In this document: positions 48,927 through 58,720 of the stretch, piece by piece
How positions within the stretch are numbered: the first letter of the stretch is position 1
How the letters are laid out: every line of letters begins with the position of its first letter
Assembly (NCBI RefSeq): GCF_002836205.1
Contig: NZ_PJBE01000013.1
Coordinates: 992,001-1,056,000, forward strand
DNA length: 64,000 bases
Direction: 5' to 3'
Source: Shewanella sp. Choline-02u-19
GTDB taxonomy: Bacteria > Pseudomonadota > Gammaproteobacteria > Enterobacterales > Shewanellaceae
Made by a program: the position numbers and the translations under genes
Notes under the pieces: model-generated
Seen by the model: the letters and a program-made list of their open reading frames with translations, nothing else
What the model was told of the DNA's origin: nothing
The model's database searches: none

Positions 48927-49757
48927 GTGAAGGGACAGATTCTACGTGAAATGAAGGTTCAAGCGGCTATTGAGCCAGAGTATGAAGTGCAAAGACGGGT
49001 GGCCTTTATCAAACTGAAACTCAAGGAATCACACTGCAAAAGCCTTGTCCTCGGGATCAGTGGTGGCGTTGACTCTTCGCTAACCGGGCGCTTATGCCAG
49101 TTAGCTGTTGATGAACTTAATCAAAGCATTGCTCAGAATGATTACCAATTTATTGCCGTTCGTCTTCCTTACGATGTACAACAGGATGAAGATGAGGCTC
49201 AGTTAGCATGTCAATTTATCAACCCGTCTAAACAAGTGACTGTGAATGTTAAACAAGGTGTAGATGGGGTTCATAGTGAAACCATCAATGCGATTGAATC
49301 TGCTGGAATGATACTGCCTGATAGCGCTAAAGTGGATTTTGTAAAAGGCAATGTCAAAGCAAGAATGCGCATGGTTGCTCAATATGAGATAGCAGGGCTA
49401 GTGGCAGGTTTAGTGGTAGGTACAGATCACAGTGCAGAAAATATTACCGGTTTCTATACCAAGTGGGGTGATGGAGCATGTGATTTAGCCCCATTATTCG
49501 GCTTGAATAAACGTCAAATAAGACAGATGGCTCACTTTTTAGGCGCGCCCGATATCTTGGTCCATAAGGCGCCTACTGCAGATCTTGAAGAGGGACAGCC
49601 TCAATTAGAAGATGAAATAGCACTAGGTCTGACGTATGACCAGATAGATGATTTTCTTGAAGGCAAAGAGGTTAGTGAGTTCGTCAATAGTAAATTGATT
49701 GGCATTTACCGCGCGACGCAGCATAAGCGTGACGCTATCCCGACAATTTACGATTAA
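48927..49757 (+). CDS. nadE: NH3-dependent NAD+ synthetase
   Basis: A 276-residue enzyme with the ATP pyrophosphatase P-loop LGISGGVDSSLTGRL and the deamido-NAD binding stretch VGTDHSAENITGFYTKWGDGACDLAPLFGLNKRQ. It makes NAD+ from nicotinate adenine dinucleotide, ATP and ammonia. Translation starts at GTG 48927 with TGGAG before it. Length matches E. coli NadE. Followed by a terminator. Confidence 0.95.
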   Translation: MKGQILREMKVQAAIEPEYEVQRRVAFIKLKLKESHCKSLVLGISGGVDSSLTGRLCQLAVDELNQSIAQNDYQFIAVRLPYDVQQDEDEAQLACQFINPSKQVTVNVKQGVDGVHSETINAIESAGMILPDSAKVDFVKGNVKARMRMVAQYEIAGLVAGLVVGTDHSAENITGFYTKWGDGACDLAPLFGLNKRQIRQMAHFLGAPDILVHKAPTADLEEGQPQLEDEIALGLTYDQIDDFLEGKEVSEFVNSKLIGIYRATQHKRDAIPTIYD

Positions 49758-49768
49758 CGGTTTATCAC

Positions 49769-49798
49769 TTAAAAAGCGCTTATAGGCGCTTTTTTTTG
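49769..49798. terminator. Terminator after nadE
   Basis: AAAAAGCGC-TTATA-GGCGCTTTTTTTT, between convergent nadE and the next gene. Confidence 0.85.
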
Positions 49799-49833
49799 GT
49801 CTGTTAAACTTAACTCTTATTATCTTAATTGGG

Positions 49834-50298
49834 CTAATCAAGCGGCTGTAATCCGAGTTCTTGTCTTAATTGATTAATCTGTTTGTTAGGAAATTGTCGA
49901 TAATCTAAATATGGACAAAGATAAATGGACTGATGTGGGTGTTTCAGTAGGCTGCTACATTGAGTGCTGATAGGAATAAATTCCGCTCTATTTATTTGTA
50001 GACTCTGGGCGCTTTCCTGTCCACATATAATGTGAACTTTCGGTTCGGATTGCAAAGATAGGGCGGTAATCACTATCGACTCTTCTTGTTTTAATAATAG
50101 CGTATCACGATAGCGTCGCCAATCTTGGCCATTAACGGTTATCTTTGCCATGATAGTCAGAATTTTCCGCCAATGGTTACCATTTAATACAATCATGGAT
50201 TGCGTTGCATTTAAATCCTGGTAACTCCAGTTCTCTGGTAGTTTTGGAGGGGTTGGTAGATAAAAGCAAGTTGTCGCCAGTTCTGTTCCGATCATCAT
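49834..50298 (-). CDS. Uncharacterised cytoplasmic protein
   Basis: A 154-residue protein with no signal or membrane segment, starting MMIGTELATTCFYLPTPPKLPENW. It contains SMIVLNGNHWRKILTIMAKI and a C-terminal YLCPYLDYRQFPNKQINQLR, which looks like a substrate- or partner-specific end. I do not recognise a characterised family, though I believe related proteins occur across Shewanella. No ribosome site is clear at the two adjacent ATGs. Confidence 0.65.
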   Translation of the reverse strand: MMIGTELATTCFYLPTPPKLPENWSYQDLNATQSMIVLNGNHWRKILTIMAKITVNGQDWRRYRDTLLLKQEESIVITALSLQSEPKVHIICGQESAQSLQINRAEFIPISTQCSSLLKHPHQSIYLCPYLDYRQFPNKQINQLRQELGLQPLD

Positions 50299-50407
50299 AG
50301 TGTCTATTTGTTTCGCGTTAAAAGCAGTGTAAGTTAGCTATATAGAGTGTGTATACTATTTCGATTTATTAATGAATACCAACAACTTAAATCAGTGAGT
50401 TAATTTG

Positions 50408-51850
50408 ATGATGAAATCCATTATTATTGGTTCAACTAAGCATTTGGCGTTTGCACTGTTTTACTCTTCAGTGGGAACCAGCATCGCCTTAATTGCGGGT
50501 GCTGTTTGGTATTTAAATTCACGCCCGGCGCTGGATTTATGGCACACAACGGAGCTTGAGGCACAATATAGGCAACAACCCAGCATTGCCAACTTTGATG
50601 ATTACCTGCGTTTGGAAGATAAACTGTTCGCAGAGGTTGAGCGCAAGGTTACCGCTAAAACAACATCTGACTCTTTGTTAGTAGTTAATCGTTATTTACC
50701 GGGGAGTTATTCTGATCCTAATAAGTGGCAGCAAAATTGGAATCGAAGCTTTGAGTGGAAAAATGAGCATGCGCAATATGGCGTGTTGTTACTGCATGGA
50801 ATGTCAGACTCGCCTTATACAATGCAATATTTTGCAAAGCATTACCAAGAATCGGCTCATGTCCTAGGGTTAAGATTACCAGGGCATGGAACACTGCCCT
50901 CTGGGCTTACCGATATAAATTGGCAGGACATGGCTGCAGCAGTCTCTATTGCTGTAGAGCATATGAAACAGGTTCTGCAGGATAAACCGCTGTATGTGGT
51001 TGGCTTTTCAACGGGTGCAGCGCTGGCGCTTAATCATGAGCTAGAGAAGTTAAGGGGAGGGGATGCTGGCGATTTTTCTGGATTGGTGTTTGTCTCACCC
51101 GCAATAGGTCTACCGCCAGTGGCAGCAGGCGCAAAATGGCAGGCAATACTGGGCAATTTTTTGGGGTTAGATAAGCTAAGCTGGAACAGCATTCAAACCG
51201 AATATGATCCTTTCAAATACAGTTCATTTGCCGTTAATGCTGGCGATGTGGTCTATCAGCTTGCAAGTCGAAATGTTGAATTATTAAACCAACTCGATAG
51301 TCAATCGCTTGCTCGGCTGGCGCCCGTACTCACCTTTCAATCTTTGACTGACGACACCGTTGATACCATGGCGGTACTGCGAGATCTGTATCTGCGGTTG
51401 CAGGGGGAAAACCATGAATTGGTGATGTTCGATATTAATCGTACTCAAGTTAATTTAAGCCTAATGCCAACGGATCCTTTGCTCCCTTTCTTTGATTTAG
51501 TTGACACGACAGAACTAGATTTCGATTTTACATTAATCGAAAATACTGGAGGGGGAAGGGGAGCGGTACAGGCAAGAAATCTCACTAATGGAGCCGATAT
51601 TGAAGCTGTTATTCAGCATTGGCCTAAACAGGTTTATTCATTGTCCCATGTTGCCTTACCCTTTCCCCAAGACGACGAGCTATATGGCCCATATAAAAAA
51701 CAGGCTGGCAATAGGATCCAAATCGGTGCAGGAGCTTCAAAAGGAGAACGCGGAGTGCTTAGCGTTCCTGCAAGTGAGGTTCTTCGACAAAAATGGAATC
51801 CATTTTTTGGTTATATGATGGACAAAATGGATAAGGTTATTACTGATTAA
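50408..51850 (+). CDS. Membrane-anchored alpha/beta hydrolase
   Basis: About 480 residues with one N-terminal helix (about 12-34) that likely anchors it in the inner membrane. The hydrolase core shows LLHGMSDSPYT (oxyanion region), RLPGHGTLPSG and the nucleophile elbow VGFSTGAA. It resembles monoacylglycerol lipase/lysophospholipase-like enzymes, with a long insert in the second half. Its 3' end overlaps the convergent diguanylate cyclase gene by 11 bp. Confidence 0.8.
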   Translation: MMKSIIIGSTKHLAFALFYSSVGTSIALIAGAVWYLNSRPALDLWHTTELEAQYRQQPSIANFDDYLRLEDKLFAEVERKVTAKTTSDSLLVVNRYLPGSYSDPNKWQQNWNRSFEWKNEHAQYGVLLLHGMSDSPYTMQYFAKHYQESAHVLGLRLPGHGTLPSGLTDINWQDMAAAVSIAVEHMKQVLQDKPLYVVGFSTGAALALNHELEKLRGGDAGDFSGLVFVSPAIGLPPVAAGAKWQAILGNFLGLDKLSWNSIQTEYDPFKYSSFAVNAGDVVYQLASRNVELLNQLDSQSLARLAPVLTFQSLTDDTVDTMAVLRDLYLRLQGENHELVMFDINRTQVNLSLMPTDPLLPFFDLVDTTELDFDFTLIENTGGGRGAVQARNLTNGADIEAVIQHWPKQVYSLSHVALPFPQDDELYGPYKKQAGNRIQIGAGASKGERGVLSVPASEVLRQKWNPFFGYMMDKMDKVITD

Positions 51851-54029
51851 CATCGTTTTCAGCTGGGGTTTCTGACAAGGTTGTAAATACCAATTTATTT
51901 CGACCGCCATTTTTAGCGCTGTACAAGTTGATATCGGCTTGCTTTATCCAGTCTTCAAGAGAATCACTGTAAGTGCCATTAGCGATAACGGCTCCAATAC
52001 TTGTGGTCACATTAAAAGGGGCTGTATTACCAGGAGGGGCAATGATGGTGTCCGCTAGCTTTTGTTTAAAGTGTTCAAGGTGAGATTCTATTTTCAATGC
52101 GTTACACAAAGGCATAATGATGAGGAACTCCTCCCCGCCAAAACGCACGATAATATCACCATCCCTTTTAAAGTCATCGTTTAACAGGCTTGCAACGGTC
52201 TTAAGCGTGAGATCGCCACTTAAATGACCATAGGTATCGTTTATGTGTTTAAACCTGTCCAGGTCCAATAGGGCAATGGCAATGACTTCATCAGTTCTTT
52301 GGCAGCTCTCTTGGATTATTGAAAACTGATCTTCAGCATAGCGGCGATTATAAAGCCCTGTGAGTGAGTCTTTTTCTGCAAGAGTCTTTAACTTGATATT
52401 CGCCTGCTCTAATTCATATGTTCTTAACGCTACTTTTTCTTCTAACGCTAATTGGTAGCCAATGAGCAAGCTCTTGCTTTGCTTAAGACGCATATAGAGT
52501 GAGTAGACCTCTTTAGGTGATTCGTCATCAATGCCGTAGTCGTGATTATCGTTTTCATTTGAGGTACTGAACCTACTGGCAATTCTCTCTAATGGCAGTG
52601 TCAATCTGGCGCTGATAACCCGAGTAATAAAAAAAGTAATTAACAGTGAAATTACCAGTATGGCAAAGGTTGCTATATACATGTTTTCGACTAATAACAC
52701 TAAAGGTCTAAAGGGATTAAGCACGTACAGCGTCCATTTATTCTCCAGCTCGAAGGACGCAAATACATATTCAGGTGCCATGTTATCTTTATCAATAATA
52801 TTCAGCATCGGCAAAGGACTTGTATAATTAGTATTATTTTGTGAATAGCTAAATGCAGATAGTGGGTTGATACTCAGTTCCGGCGAAGCAAAAATAACGC
52901 GATTGGTACGGTCAACGAGTACGATAGATTGATTTTTGAACTTTTTATTTGTTTCATCAATCTCTTTGAATTTGTTTAGATCCAGCGAACCTTCAATAAT
53001 CCCAATAGGACGGTATGCATTATGGGGAGCATAAAGAGGAGCACTTATCGCGACAATAGGATCGTTACCAAAACCTCGGCCTAAAAAGACCGGTGATATG
53101 AAATTCCGTTGGTTTACAAACGATTCAATAAAGTAATCTCGATCAATAATACTGAGGTCGGTATCGTTACCAGTGAGATCTTTTAATCGTGAAACTGGAC
53201 TCGCTCCCTTGATATGTCCTTGTTCGTTGGCAATGAGCATAGTGATAAAGCCTGGGTACATTTGATGCAGTTTAGACAGCGATAATTGCTGTTGAGCTAA
53301 GGTTGTTTCGCTTAAACTTAATCCGCTAGCGGCATTGTTTAACGCTTGAACATGAGTATCTATGTAGGCTTGAGCCAAGGTTCCTAACTGCAGTGCTGAT
53401 TCTTTAATGTTATCGTTTAATAGTGATTGATAACGATTAATAAACTGATTATTAAACAATAGTGCAGCTAAAAGTAGCGCTAAGGAAATGACGAGAGTAA
53501 ATGCGTAGGTTAACTGCGCATTAAAAGTGCGTCGTTGCTTGTGTTTAGCTTTCGGTTGAAAATACCAAAAAGAGGGGGTTAAGATAACAAGTAATGAGCC
53601 TATTCCTGTATAGAAAACCCCATTAATACCTTGCTTTAGTATGATAAATGGTAGGTGACTACTCGGTAAATTGGTATTGAGTATGGCGTACACATAAAAC
53701 AGTGGCATCCCAATAACAATCCAAAAAGCGATACTTGCATAGAGCGAGTAGAGATCTCTTCTCCTTGCTAAACCTAGGCATACAGCTTCTATTGGAAACA
53801 GTAAATAAACATGCCAACTATCCCACCCGATAAACAGGCCTGACACGGTTATCATTGCTGTATAGAGTGCATACCAAGGGCCGAATAAGATGGCGCAAAT
53901 AACGTAACTGGCATTACCGAGAATAAGTTGTATATTGGCAAATAGAGGCAATGGGTAGAGGTTAATGATGAAACCTACTAGCCCTAATATGGATGCGATG
54001 AGAAGTTTTTTCTGGTTGATTTTGTCCAA
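51840..54029 (-). CDS. Membrane diguanylate cyclase with sensory N-terminus
   Basis: This 729-residue protein has about five N-terminal helices (to about residue 160), another helix and a Cache-type periplasmic sensor (about 195-440), a helix, a HAMP-like linker and a GGDEF domain (about 560-715). The active-site loop reads FGGEEFLI, catalytically competent, and RDGD five residues before it is an intact I-site for product inhibition. It makes cyclic di-GMP in response to an unknown signal. The start is TTG 54029, with AAAGG 8 nt before it. Confidence 0.9.
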   Translation of the reverse strand: MDKINQKKLLIASILGLVGFIINLYPLPLFANIQLILGNASYVICAILFGPWYALYTAMITVSGLFIGWDSWHVYLLFPIEAVCLGLARRRDLYSLYASIAFWIVIGMPLFYVYAILNTNLPSSHLPFIILKQGINGVFYTGIGSLLVILTPSFWYFQPKAKHKQRRTFNAQLTYAFTLVISLALLLAALLFNNQFINRYQSLLNDNIKESALQLGTLAQAYIDTHVQALNNAASGLSLSETTLAQQQLSLSKLHQMYPGFITMLIANEQGHIKGASPVSRLKDLTGNDTDLSIIDRDYFIESFVNQRNFISPVFLGRGFGNDPIVAISAPLYAPHNAYRPIGIIEGSLDLNKFKEIDETNKKFKNQSIVLVDRTNRVIFASPELSINPLSAFSYSQNNTNYTSPLPMLNIIDKDNMAPEYVFASFELENKWTLYVLNPFRPLVLLVENMYIATFAILVISLLITFFITRVISARLTLPLERIASRFSTSNENDNHDYGIDDESPKEVYSLYMRLKQSKSLLIGYQLALEEKVALRTYELEQANIKLKTLAEKDSLTGLYNRRYAEDQFSIIQESCQRTDEVIAIALLDLDRFKHINDTYGHLSGDLTLKTVASLLNDDFKRDGDIIVRFGGEEFLIIMPLCNALKIESHLEHFKQKLADTIIAPPGNTAPFNVTTSIGAVIANGTYSDSLEDWIKQADINLYSAKNGGRNKLVFTTLSETPAENDVNQ

Positions 54030-54491
54030 AAGCGAAACCTTTGATTTGGCTAAGCAAGATTACACGTTAGCCATTTTTTATTATAAGTCACACTTTACAA
54101 TCTATTAACTTTTCTACCGGATAGCAACTGTTATGGTGCCACCGAACTGGATTTCGATGTATTTAGTCATTGTGACTATGGTCATTGTATAAAAAATCGC
54201 TATGTGAATTTTTGTTTAGTTTTTCCTACCTTATTTAGTCTTAGTCGCTTGCGGACATGACCGAGTTCACAGCATTGATATCCAGTCATTTTTTATCCAG
54301 CATTTATTCATCAATAGGGCATCTTTTAATATTCAGTTAATATTAACTCATATGATATTAGTCATGGGATCCCATGGTCTAAGTCTCTATTAATTAATGG
54401 ACTTTAGCTGGTGGGGTTTTTGAACGTGCATCTTAAATCGACGGTGAAAAATCGTATTTAAGTGCAACTACTCCGTGATTAAGGAACCGTT
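54030..54491. other. Intergenic region with a 14-bp palindrome
   Basis: 462 bp between divergent genes. CATGGGATCCCATG (54363-54376) is a perfect palindrome about 115 bp before the cytochrome start. A bulged stem, CTTAAATCGA...TCGTATTTAAG (54430-54460), may form in the cytochrome leader. No open frame was recognised. Confidence 0.5.
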
Positions 54492-54716
54492 ATGAAATAC
54501 TTATCTATGTTCGCAGTGCTGGTCTTTTCCGCTTCAGCTATGGCGGTTGATTGTACCGATTGCCACGAAAAAATCGACGTGGCTGCTCACACTGAAATGG
54601 AAGCGACAATCAACACTTGTAACGATTGTCATGATATGGCGAGTGCACATGAGCTTGATGCTGAGCTCCACACTGTCGACTTAACAATCAAAGAGTGTGC
54701 TGATTGTCACGACTAA
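54492..54716 (+). CDS. Tiny triheme c-type cytochrome
   Basis: A 74-residue exported protein: signal peptide ending SAMA, then CTDCH, CNDCH and CADCH, three heme attachment motifs, in a mature chain of about 56 residues. Extra histidines (AAHTEME, SAHELDAELH) can serve as distal ligands for bis-His hemes. It resembles cytochrome c3/multiheme domains of Shewanella but is truncated to three hemes. AAGGAAC precedes the ATG. It should be periplasmic and soluble and probably shuttles electrons; its partner is unknown. A terminator follows. Confidence 0.85.
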   Translation: MKYLSMFAVLVFSASAMAVDCTDCHEKIDVAAHTEMEATINTCNDCHDMASAHELDAELHTVDLTIKECADCHD

Positions 54717-54743
54717 CGACATCGTTAGCTGTGAGTTCCCAAT

Positions 54744-54776
54744 AAAAAAAGCCAGCTTTTCAGCTGGCTTTTTTTA
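54744..54776. terminator. Terminator after the cytochrome gene
   Basis: AAAAAAAGCCAGCT-TTTC-AGCTGGCTTTTTTT, symmetric enough to work in both directions, including for tRNA-Pro on the minus strand. Confidence 0.88.
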
Positions 54777-54784
54777 TTGATATT

Positions 54785-54861
54785 TGGTCGGGATAACAGG
54801 ATTTGAACCTGTGATCTCTTGTCCCCCAGACAAGCGCCCTACCGAACTAGGCCATATCCCG
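54785..54861 (-). tRNA. tRNA-Pro (GGG)
   Basis: 77-nt cloverleaf on the minus strand beginning CGGGATATGGCC and ending TATCCCGACCA with encoded CCA. The anticodon arm CTTGT-CTGGGGG-ACAAG gives GGG, reading CCC/CCU codons. Confidence 0.95.
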
Positions 54862-55018
54862 AATTTTGCTACAGAACAAGTTATAAACTAAGGGGAATTC
54901 TGAAGAGCAAGCACTGTATCAAGTCATAATTGTGAGTGCAAGCGCTTCATTAAAGTCTTCGATTTGTTTGGCTAGTTTATACCCAAGTTGTTTGGGTATG
55001 TCTTCTTTTGACGCTATT

Positions 55019-56803
55019 TTAATGAATATAAAAGCGTCTTCCTTCGCGCATCACTTCAATTAGCTCGGGTGCACTCAACTTCTTTTTAAGGCGTTTCTTA
55101 TATTCACTATCGTAAATTCGATATTTACCGTGGCGATCAATCGTGGTTATTTCAGATTCTTGGTAAATGGCGAAAATACGGTTATCACCAGTATAGACCC
55201 ATGACTCATCACTGGGCTGCATAAGACTGCTGCCGGCGCTGAAATCAGTGGCTGGGTTAGTGCAACCCAATGTTTGGACCATTAATGTCGGTACAAGGGC
55301 ATTGTGGGTCGTTCTGTAGTTGATACGCTTGGCAGCCCTTTGGTTTGGCCAATGGATAACCATTGGTACTCTAACACTGTCAGGAGATAGATTGGTTCTG
55401 GCTTCGTTAGGATTGCTGGTAAACATTTTCCCGCTGACACCAGTAATCACAACCATGGTGTTCTGGGGTAGGTCGCTCAAGATTTTTTCGAGTTGAGTAT
55501 CGATAAAATTCAAAGATTGACGGTATTGATTGAATAATACTTTTTGTGCAGGCTTAAGTGCTTTGTCTGCTTTTACCGTTTTAATCCCCAAGAAACCGAT
55601 AGGAGTATCATAGCTATCGGGTGATTTTAGGTTTAATAACGTAAACCAAGGTTTTGTTGCTGCTTGAGTCCATTGGCGCCAGTTGTTAATCGAACTGAGG
55701 TCTGAGCGGGCATAACTATCTTGGTGTTGAGCATCAATACGTTCAAAGTCATTAAAAATTGCTTGCGGGCGAGCAAGAGTATCGACGGTGGTAAATAAAC
55801 CTAATTGGTAGCCGCTGGCGATGAGTTCTTGAGTCAATACCGGGCTTTCATAGTGCAGGTCTATTGCGTTCATATAACTGCCTTGCAAGCCATAAAGTAG
55901 ACTAAACATGCCGCTATTAAACTGGTTGCCGCCGCTAAGATGCTGTTGAAAAGAGAGGTTTTTATTAGCGTAGGCTGCTAAAACGGGCATGGTCGTATCA
56001 TTAACAAGCTTTGCTTGAAGGCTGTCAATGGCAATAAATAGGATATTGGGCTTATCATCCGCCACGCACTGCATTGGCGTTAGAGGATATTTAAGACTGA
56101 TTTTCGGGCGGAGGTTCGTTTGATGAACTTGAGTGTTATCAATGCCATAACTTTCCATAAAGCTTCTTGCTGTCGCGGGATAGGATAGTGGATAAGCATC
56201 ATCAAATTGTGTTATTTCAGTGACTTCGGCAGCATCTCCCCATATGTGAATAAGGTGACTGGCGATAAAGCACATACCAACAACGACAACAACTTTGTTG
56301 CCATAATTGCGCTTACGAATTTTTTCGATACGCTTCCATAGATAATTAGCGAGGGTAAGCTCAATCGCTAAAATACCGATAGGCGTAATAATATAGGAGG
56401 TACCTTGCAGTAGCCCGTTGAGATCAGTCCACGCTAAGTCAAACACAAAAGGGCTAAGATGCAGACCGTAGTCGTCATAAATAATGGTGTCGTATAGCAA
56501 TATACACAAGCTTAAGGTCGCCACAACGGCCGCATAGCCTCTGAGGATTTTTGAGTAAGGTAGCAACAAAGTGACGGGGAAAATGAATACCAGATAAACC
56601 ATGAAAGCAAGAAAACTGAAGTGGCCAATGGTACTGAATGCGAGGTAAACCGAGCCTATAATCGATTCAGGAAAACCGACAGTGTCGAGATACCGATAAC
56701 CAACCACAATAGCAAGTAAGCCATTAATGAAAGCGAACCAATGTCCCCAGCTTATTAAGCGTGAAACTCGATCTCGTCCTAACTGTTTTTGTCGCTCAAC
56801 CAT
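55019..56803 (-). CDS. yejM: YejM/PbgA-like inner-membrane protein (DUF3413, sulfatase fold)
   Basis: A 594-residue protein with five N-terminal helices (about 15-190, DUF3413; opening RVSRLISWGHWFAFINGLLA) and a periplasmic alkaline-phosphatase/sulfatase-like domain (about 250-590; NILFIAIDSLQAKLVND, VVITGVSG). In E. coli YejM/PbgA/LapC senses periplasmic LPS and controls LpxC turnover through LapB. The size and yejL neighbour support this orthologue. Many residues of active sulfatases are not conserved in this family. Confidence 0.93.
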   Translation of the reverse strand: MVERQKQLGRDRVSRLISWGHWFAFINGLLAIVVGYRYLDTVGFPESIIGSVYLAFSTIGHFSFLAFMVYLVFIFPVTLLLPYSKILRGYAAVVATLSLCILLYDTIIYDDYGLHLSPFVFDLAWTDLNGLLQGTSYIITPIGILAIELTLANYLWKRIEKIRKRNYGNKVVVVVGMCFIASHLIHIWGDAAEVTEITQFDDAYPLSYPATARSFMESYGIDNTQVHQTNLRPKISLKYPLTPMQCVADDKPNILFIAIDSLQAKLVNDTTMPVLAAYANKNLSFQQHLSGGNQFNSGMFSLLYGLQGSYMNAIDLHYESPVLTQELIASGYQLGLFTTVDTLARPQAIFNDFERIDAQHQDSYARSDLSSINNWRQWTQAATKPWFTLLNLKSPDSYDTPIGFLGIKTVKADKALKPAQKVLFNQYRQSLNFIDTQLEKILSDLPQNTMVVITGVSGKMFTSNPNEARTNLSPDSVRVPMVIHWPNQRAAKRINYRTTHNALVPTLMVQTLGCTNPATDFSAGSSLMQPSDESWVYTGDNRIFAIYQESEITTIDRHGKYRIYDSEYKKRLKKKLSAPELIEVMREGRRFYIH

Positions 56804-56887
56804 GTTGACCCATTATTCTGTAAATGCGGTTAATGGGTTTAATCACTATCGTTAAACCCTTACTCAATGTGGTTCCTACATTTAATC

Positions 56888-57106
56888 TTAGTTATTTTTT
56901 ACTGACTGAGATAATGCTTTGGCAAACTGCTCGGTAACAACGGCGCGAGATTCTGCAGGCACTTTGTTTTGCAATAAATGTGTAACGCAATTGCCAAGTG
57001 CCATCAGACTCAAGTCTGTGGGGGCTTGGTGTTTCTCTAATACTGCTAAAAGCTCAGCAATGATAGACTCAACTTGCGTGTTTGAATATTTTGATTTGAT
57101 AGCCAT
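56888..57106 (-). CDS. yejL: YejL family protein (DUF1414)
   Basis: A 72-residue soluble helical protein, MAIKSKYSNTQVESIIAELL..., ending in VTEQFAKALSQSV, the standard YejL form. Function unknown. It is followed at 84 bp by yejM and is divergent from yejK, as in E. coli. Confidence 0.93.
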   Translation of the reverse strand: MAIKSKYSNTQVESIIAELLAVLEKHQAPTDLSLMALGNCVTHLLQNKVPAESRAVVTEQFAKALSQSVKNN

Positions 57107-57569
57107 AATTGAAAAATTTCACTTTAAGTCCTGATTAACGGCATATAATAACGGATTTTTTCAATAAGCTCTGCACTTTTTACCATTGAGCGAGTGCTTT
57201 TATCATTTAACTAATCGATGCTGTGAGTAAGGTCGTGCTTCCATATTATTCTGAACATAGCGGTTAAATGCATAATCGGCAAAGAGTATTAATCAAACTA
57301 GGTTATTCAACCTACATCTTTTAGTCAGAAATACGTTGATTTATTCATCTTTTATTGTCTTTCATTAGCGTGCTTTTTCAGTGTGATCGATTACACTTCT
57401 AGCCACTATTTTCCGTATGGATTTCTGGGTTTTGTCTGGTATGATGTCTGCCTAAATGTTTCCGGCACAGCAGATGTTATCTTACGGCTGTGGTTGTAAA
57501 CTGACTTATCTATTTCATATAGAGCTGACTATCAGGCTATCGCTCTAAGCAACTTTCTATCGAGGCTCA
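57107..57569. other. Divergent promoter region of yejL and yejK
   Basis: 463 bp without a gene. The 18-bp imperfect palindrome AGTGTGATCGATTACACT (57380-57397) is the only clear regulatory feature. Confidence 0.45.
57380..57397. promoter_or_regulatory. 18-bp near-palindrome upstream of yejK
   Basis: AGTGTGATCGATTACACT matches its reverse complement except for one base pair. The spacing of its half-sites does not fit the CRP consensus. The regulator is unknown. Confidence 0.4.
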
Positions 57570-58598
57570 ATGAGTATTAACGTCGAACAAGCAATTATCC
57601 ATGCCATTTCTCAAGATGGAGAAGGTCAGCTCAGCTGTCGGTTACGCCCACAACCGCTATTAAATAGTCAAGCCGTTGAGACGATGTTAGATGAACTCCA
57701 TCACACCTATACAGGTAAGGCTGGTAAAGGCTTTGGCCACTTCGGTATTAGTGGTGAAGATGGTGAAGCTAACACCCAATTTGAAACCGCACTGAGCCAA
57801 TATCGTAATAACGCACTGGGCTTTGTTGAGTTTTCGGGTATTGCTGGAAAATTGTTGCAAGAAGAGTTAGCCAAGTATGACTTTAGTACCGGTGGTTTCC
57901 TGTTACTGTCCTGTTATACCTACATGACCAGTGATTACCTTTTTGTGTCGCTACTGAACGCCAAGTCATCAATGACCGTTTTAGATGATATGGAGTTAAC
58001 CCAAAATACCCACCTTGATCTCAACAATATACTACTTGCTGCTCGGATTGATTTAACGGAATGGCAAGCCGATCCTGACTCTAAAAAGTACATATCTTTT
58101 GTCCGTGGACGAGCGGGCCGTAAAGTGGCTGATTTTTTCCTCGATTTCATGGGCTGTGTTGAAGGTGTTAACACCAAAGCGCAAAATAAATCACTATTGA
58201 ATGCGGTTGAAGATTTTGTCGGCGGCAGCGAATTAAACAAAGATGAGCGTCAAGTCGCTCGTGAGCGCGTGTTTGATTACTGCACCGAACGTTGTGATGA
58301 AGGGGCTGACATTCACATGAAAGATCTCGCTGATGAGTTAGCGGATCAAGGAATGGATTCATTTTATGAATTTGCTCAAGGCGGTAACTATGAGCTTGAA
58401 GAGGAGTTCCCAGGAGACAAGCCAACACTTCGTCAGTTGAAGAAGTTTTCAGGTACGGGTGGTGGAGTAACGTTGAGCTTTGATAGTCAACACTTGGGCG
58501 AAAGAGTTATTTACGACCCAGTGTCAGACAGCATTATCATCAAAGGCGTCCCTGCAAACCTTAAAGATCAACTGGATCGTCGCTTGAAAGGCGAATAA
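57570..58598 (+). CDS. yejK: Nucleoid-associated protein YejK (NdpA)
   Basis: A 342-residue protein of the 37-kDa nucleoid-associated protein family, starting MSINVEQAIIHAISQDGEG and containing SGIAGKLLQEELAKY and KKYISFVRGRAGRKVADFF. E. coli YejK associates with the nucleoid and topoisomerases. It stands opposite yejL/yejM. A strong terminator follows. Confidence 0.95.
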   Translation: MSINVEQAIIHAISQDGEGQLSCRLRPQPLLNSQAVETMLDELHHTYTGKAGKGFGHFGISGEDGEANTQFETALSQYRNNALGFVEFSGIAGKLLQEELAKYDFSTGGFLLLSCYTYMTSDYLFVSLLNAKSSMTVLDDMELTQNTHLDLNNILLAARIDLTEWQADPDSKKYISFVRGRAGRKVADFFLDFMGCVEGVNTKAQNKSLLNAVEDFVGGSELNKDERQVARERVFDYCTERCDEGADIHMKDLADELADQGMDSFYEFAQGGNYELEEEFPGDKPTLRQLKKFSGTGGGVTLSFDSQHLGERVIYDPVSDSIIIKGVPANLKDQLDRRLKGE

Positions 58599-58628
58599 AA
58601 AAAGAAGAGTTTAACTCTGTTGGGTTTA

Positions 58629-58657
58629 AACCGAGTGTATTAGCACTCGGTTTTTTT
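58629..58657 (+). terminator. Terminator of yejK
   Basis: AACCGAGTG-TATTAG-CACTCGGTT plus T run. Confidence 0.85.
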
Positions 58658-58701
58658 ATGGCAGCAGATAATAGCCTTGATTAGGCTTAAAGTGGTCGAA
58701 T

Positions 58702-58720
58702 AATAATGCTTATCATTGTA
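58702..58720. promoter_or_regulatory. Possible Fur-like box before the QueD-like gene
   Basis: AATAATGCTTATCATTGTA agrees with the 19-bp Fur consensus at 14 positions by eye. It is about 120 bp before the start codon. Weak evidence. Confidence 0.3.

Noticed and set aside
54978..54996. Terminator after yejM
   Set aside because: TACCCAA-GTTGT-TTGGGTA can pair, but no T run follows on the minus strand.
57380..57397. CRP binding site
   Set aside because: TGTGA is present, but the second half-site is not at the N6 spacing of the CRP consensus.
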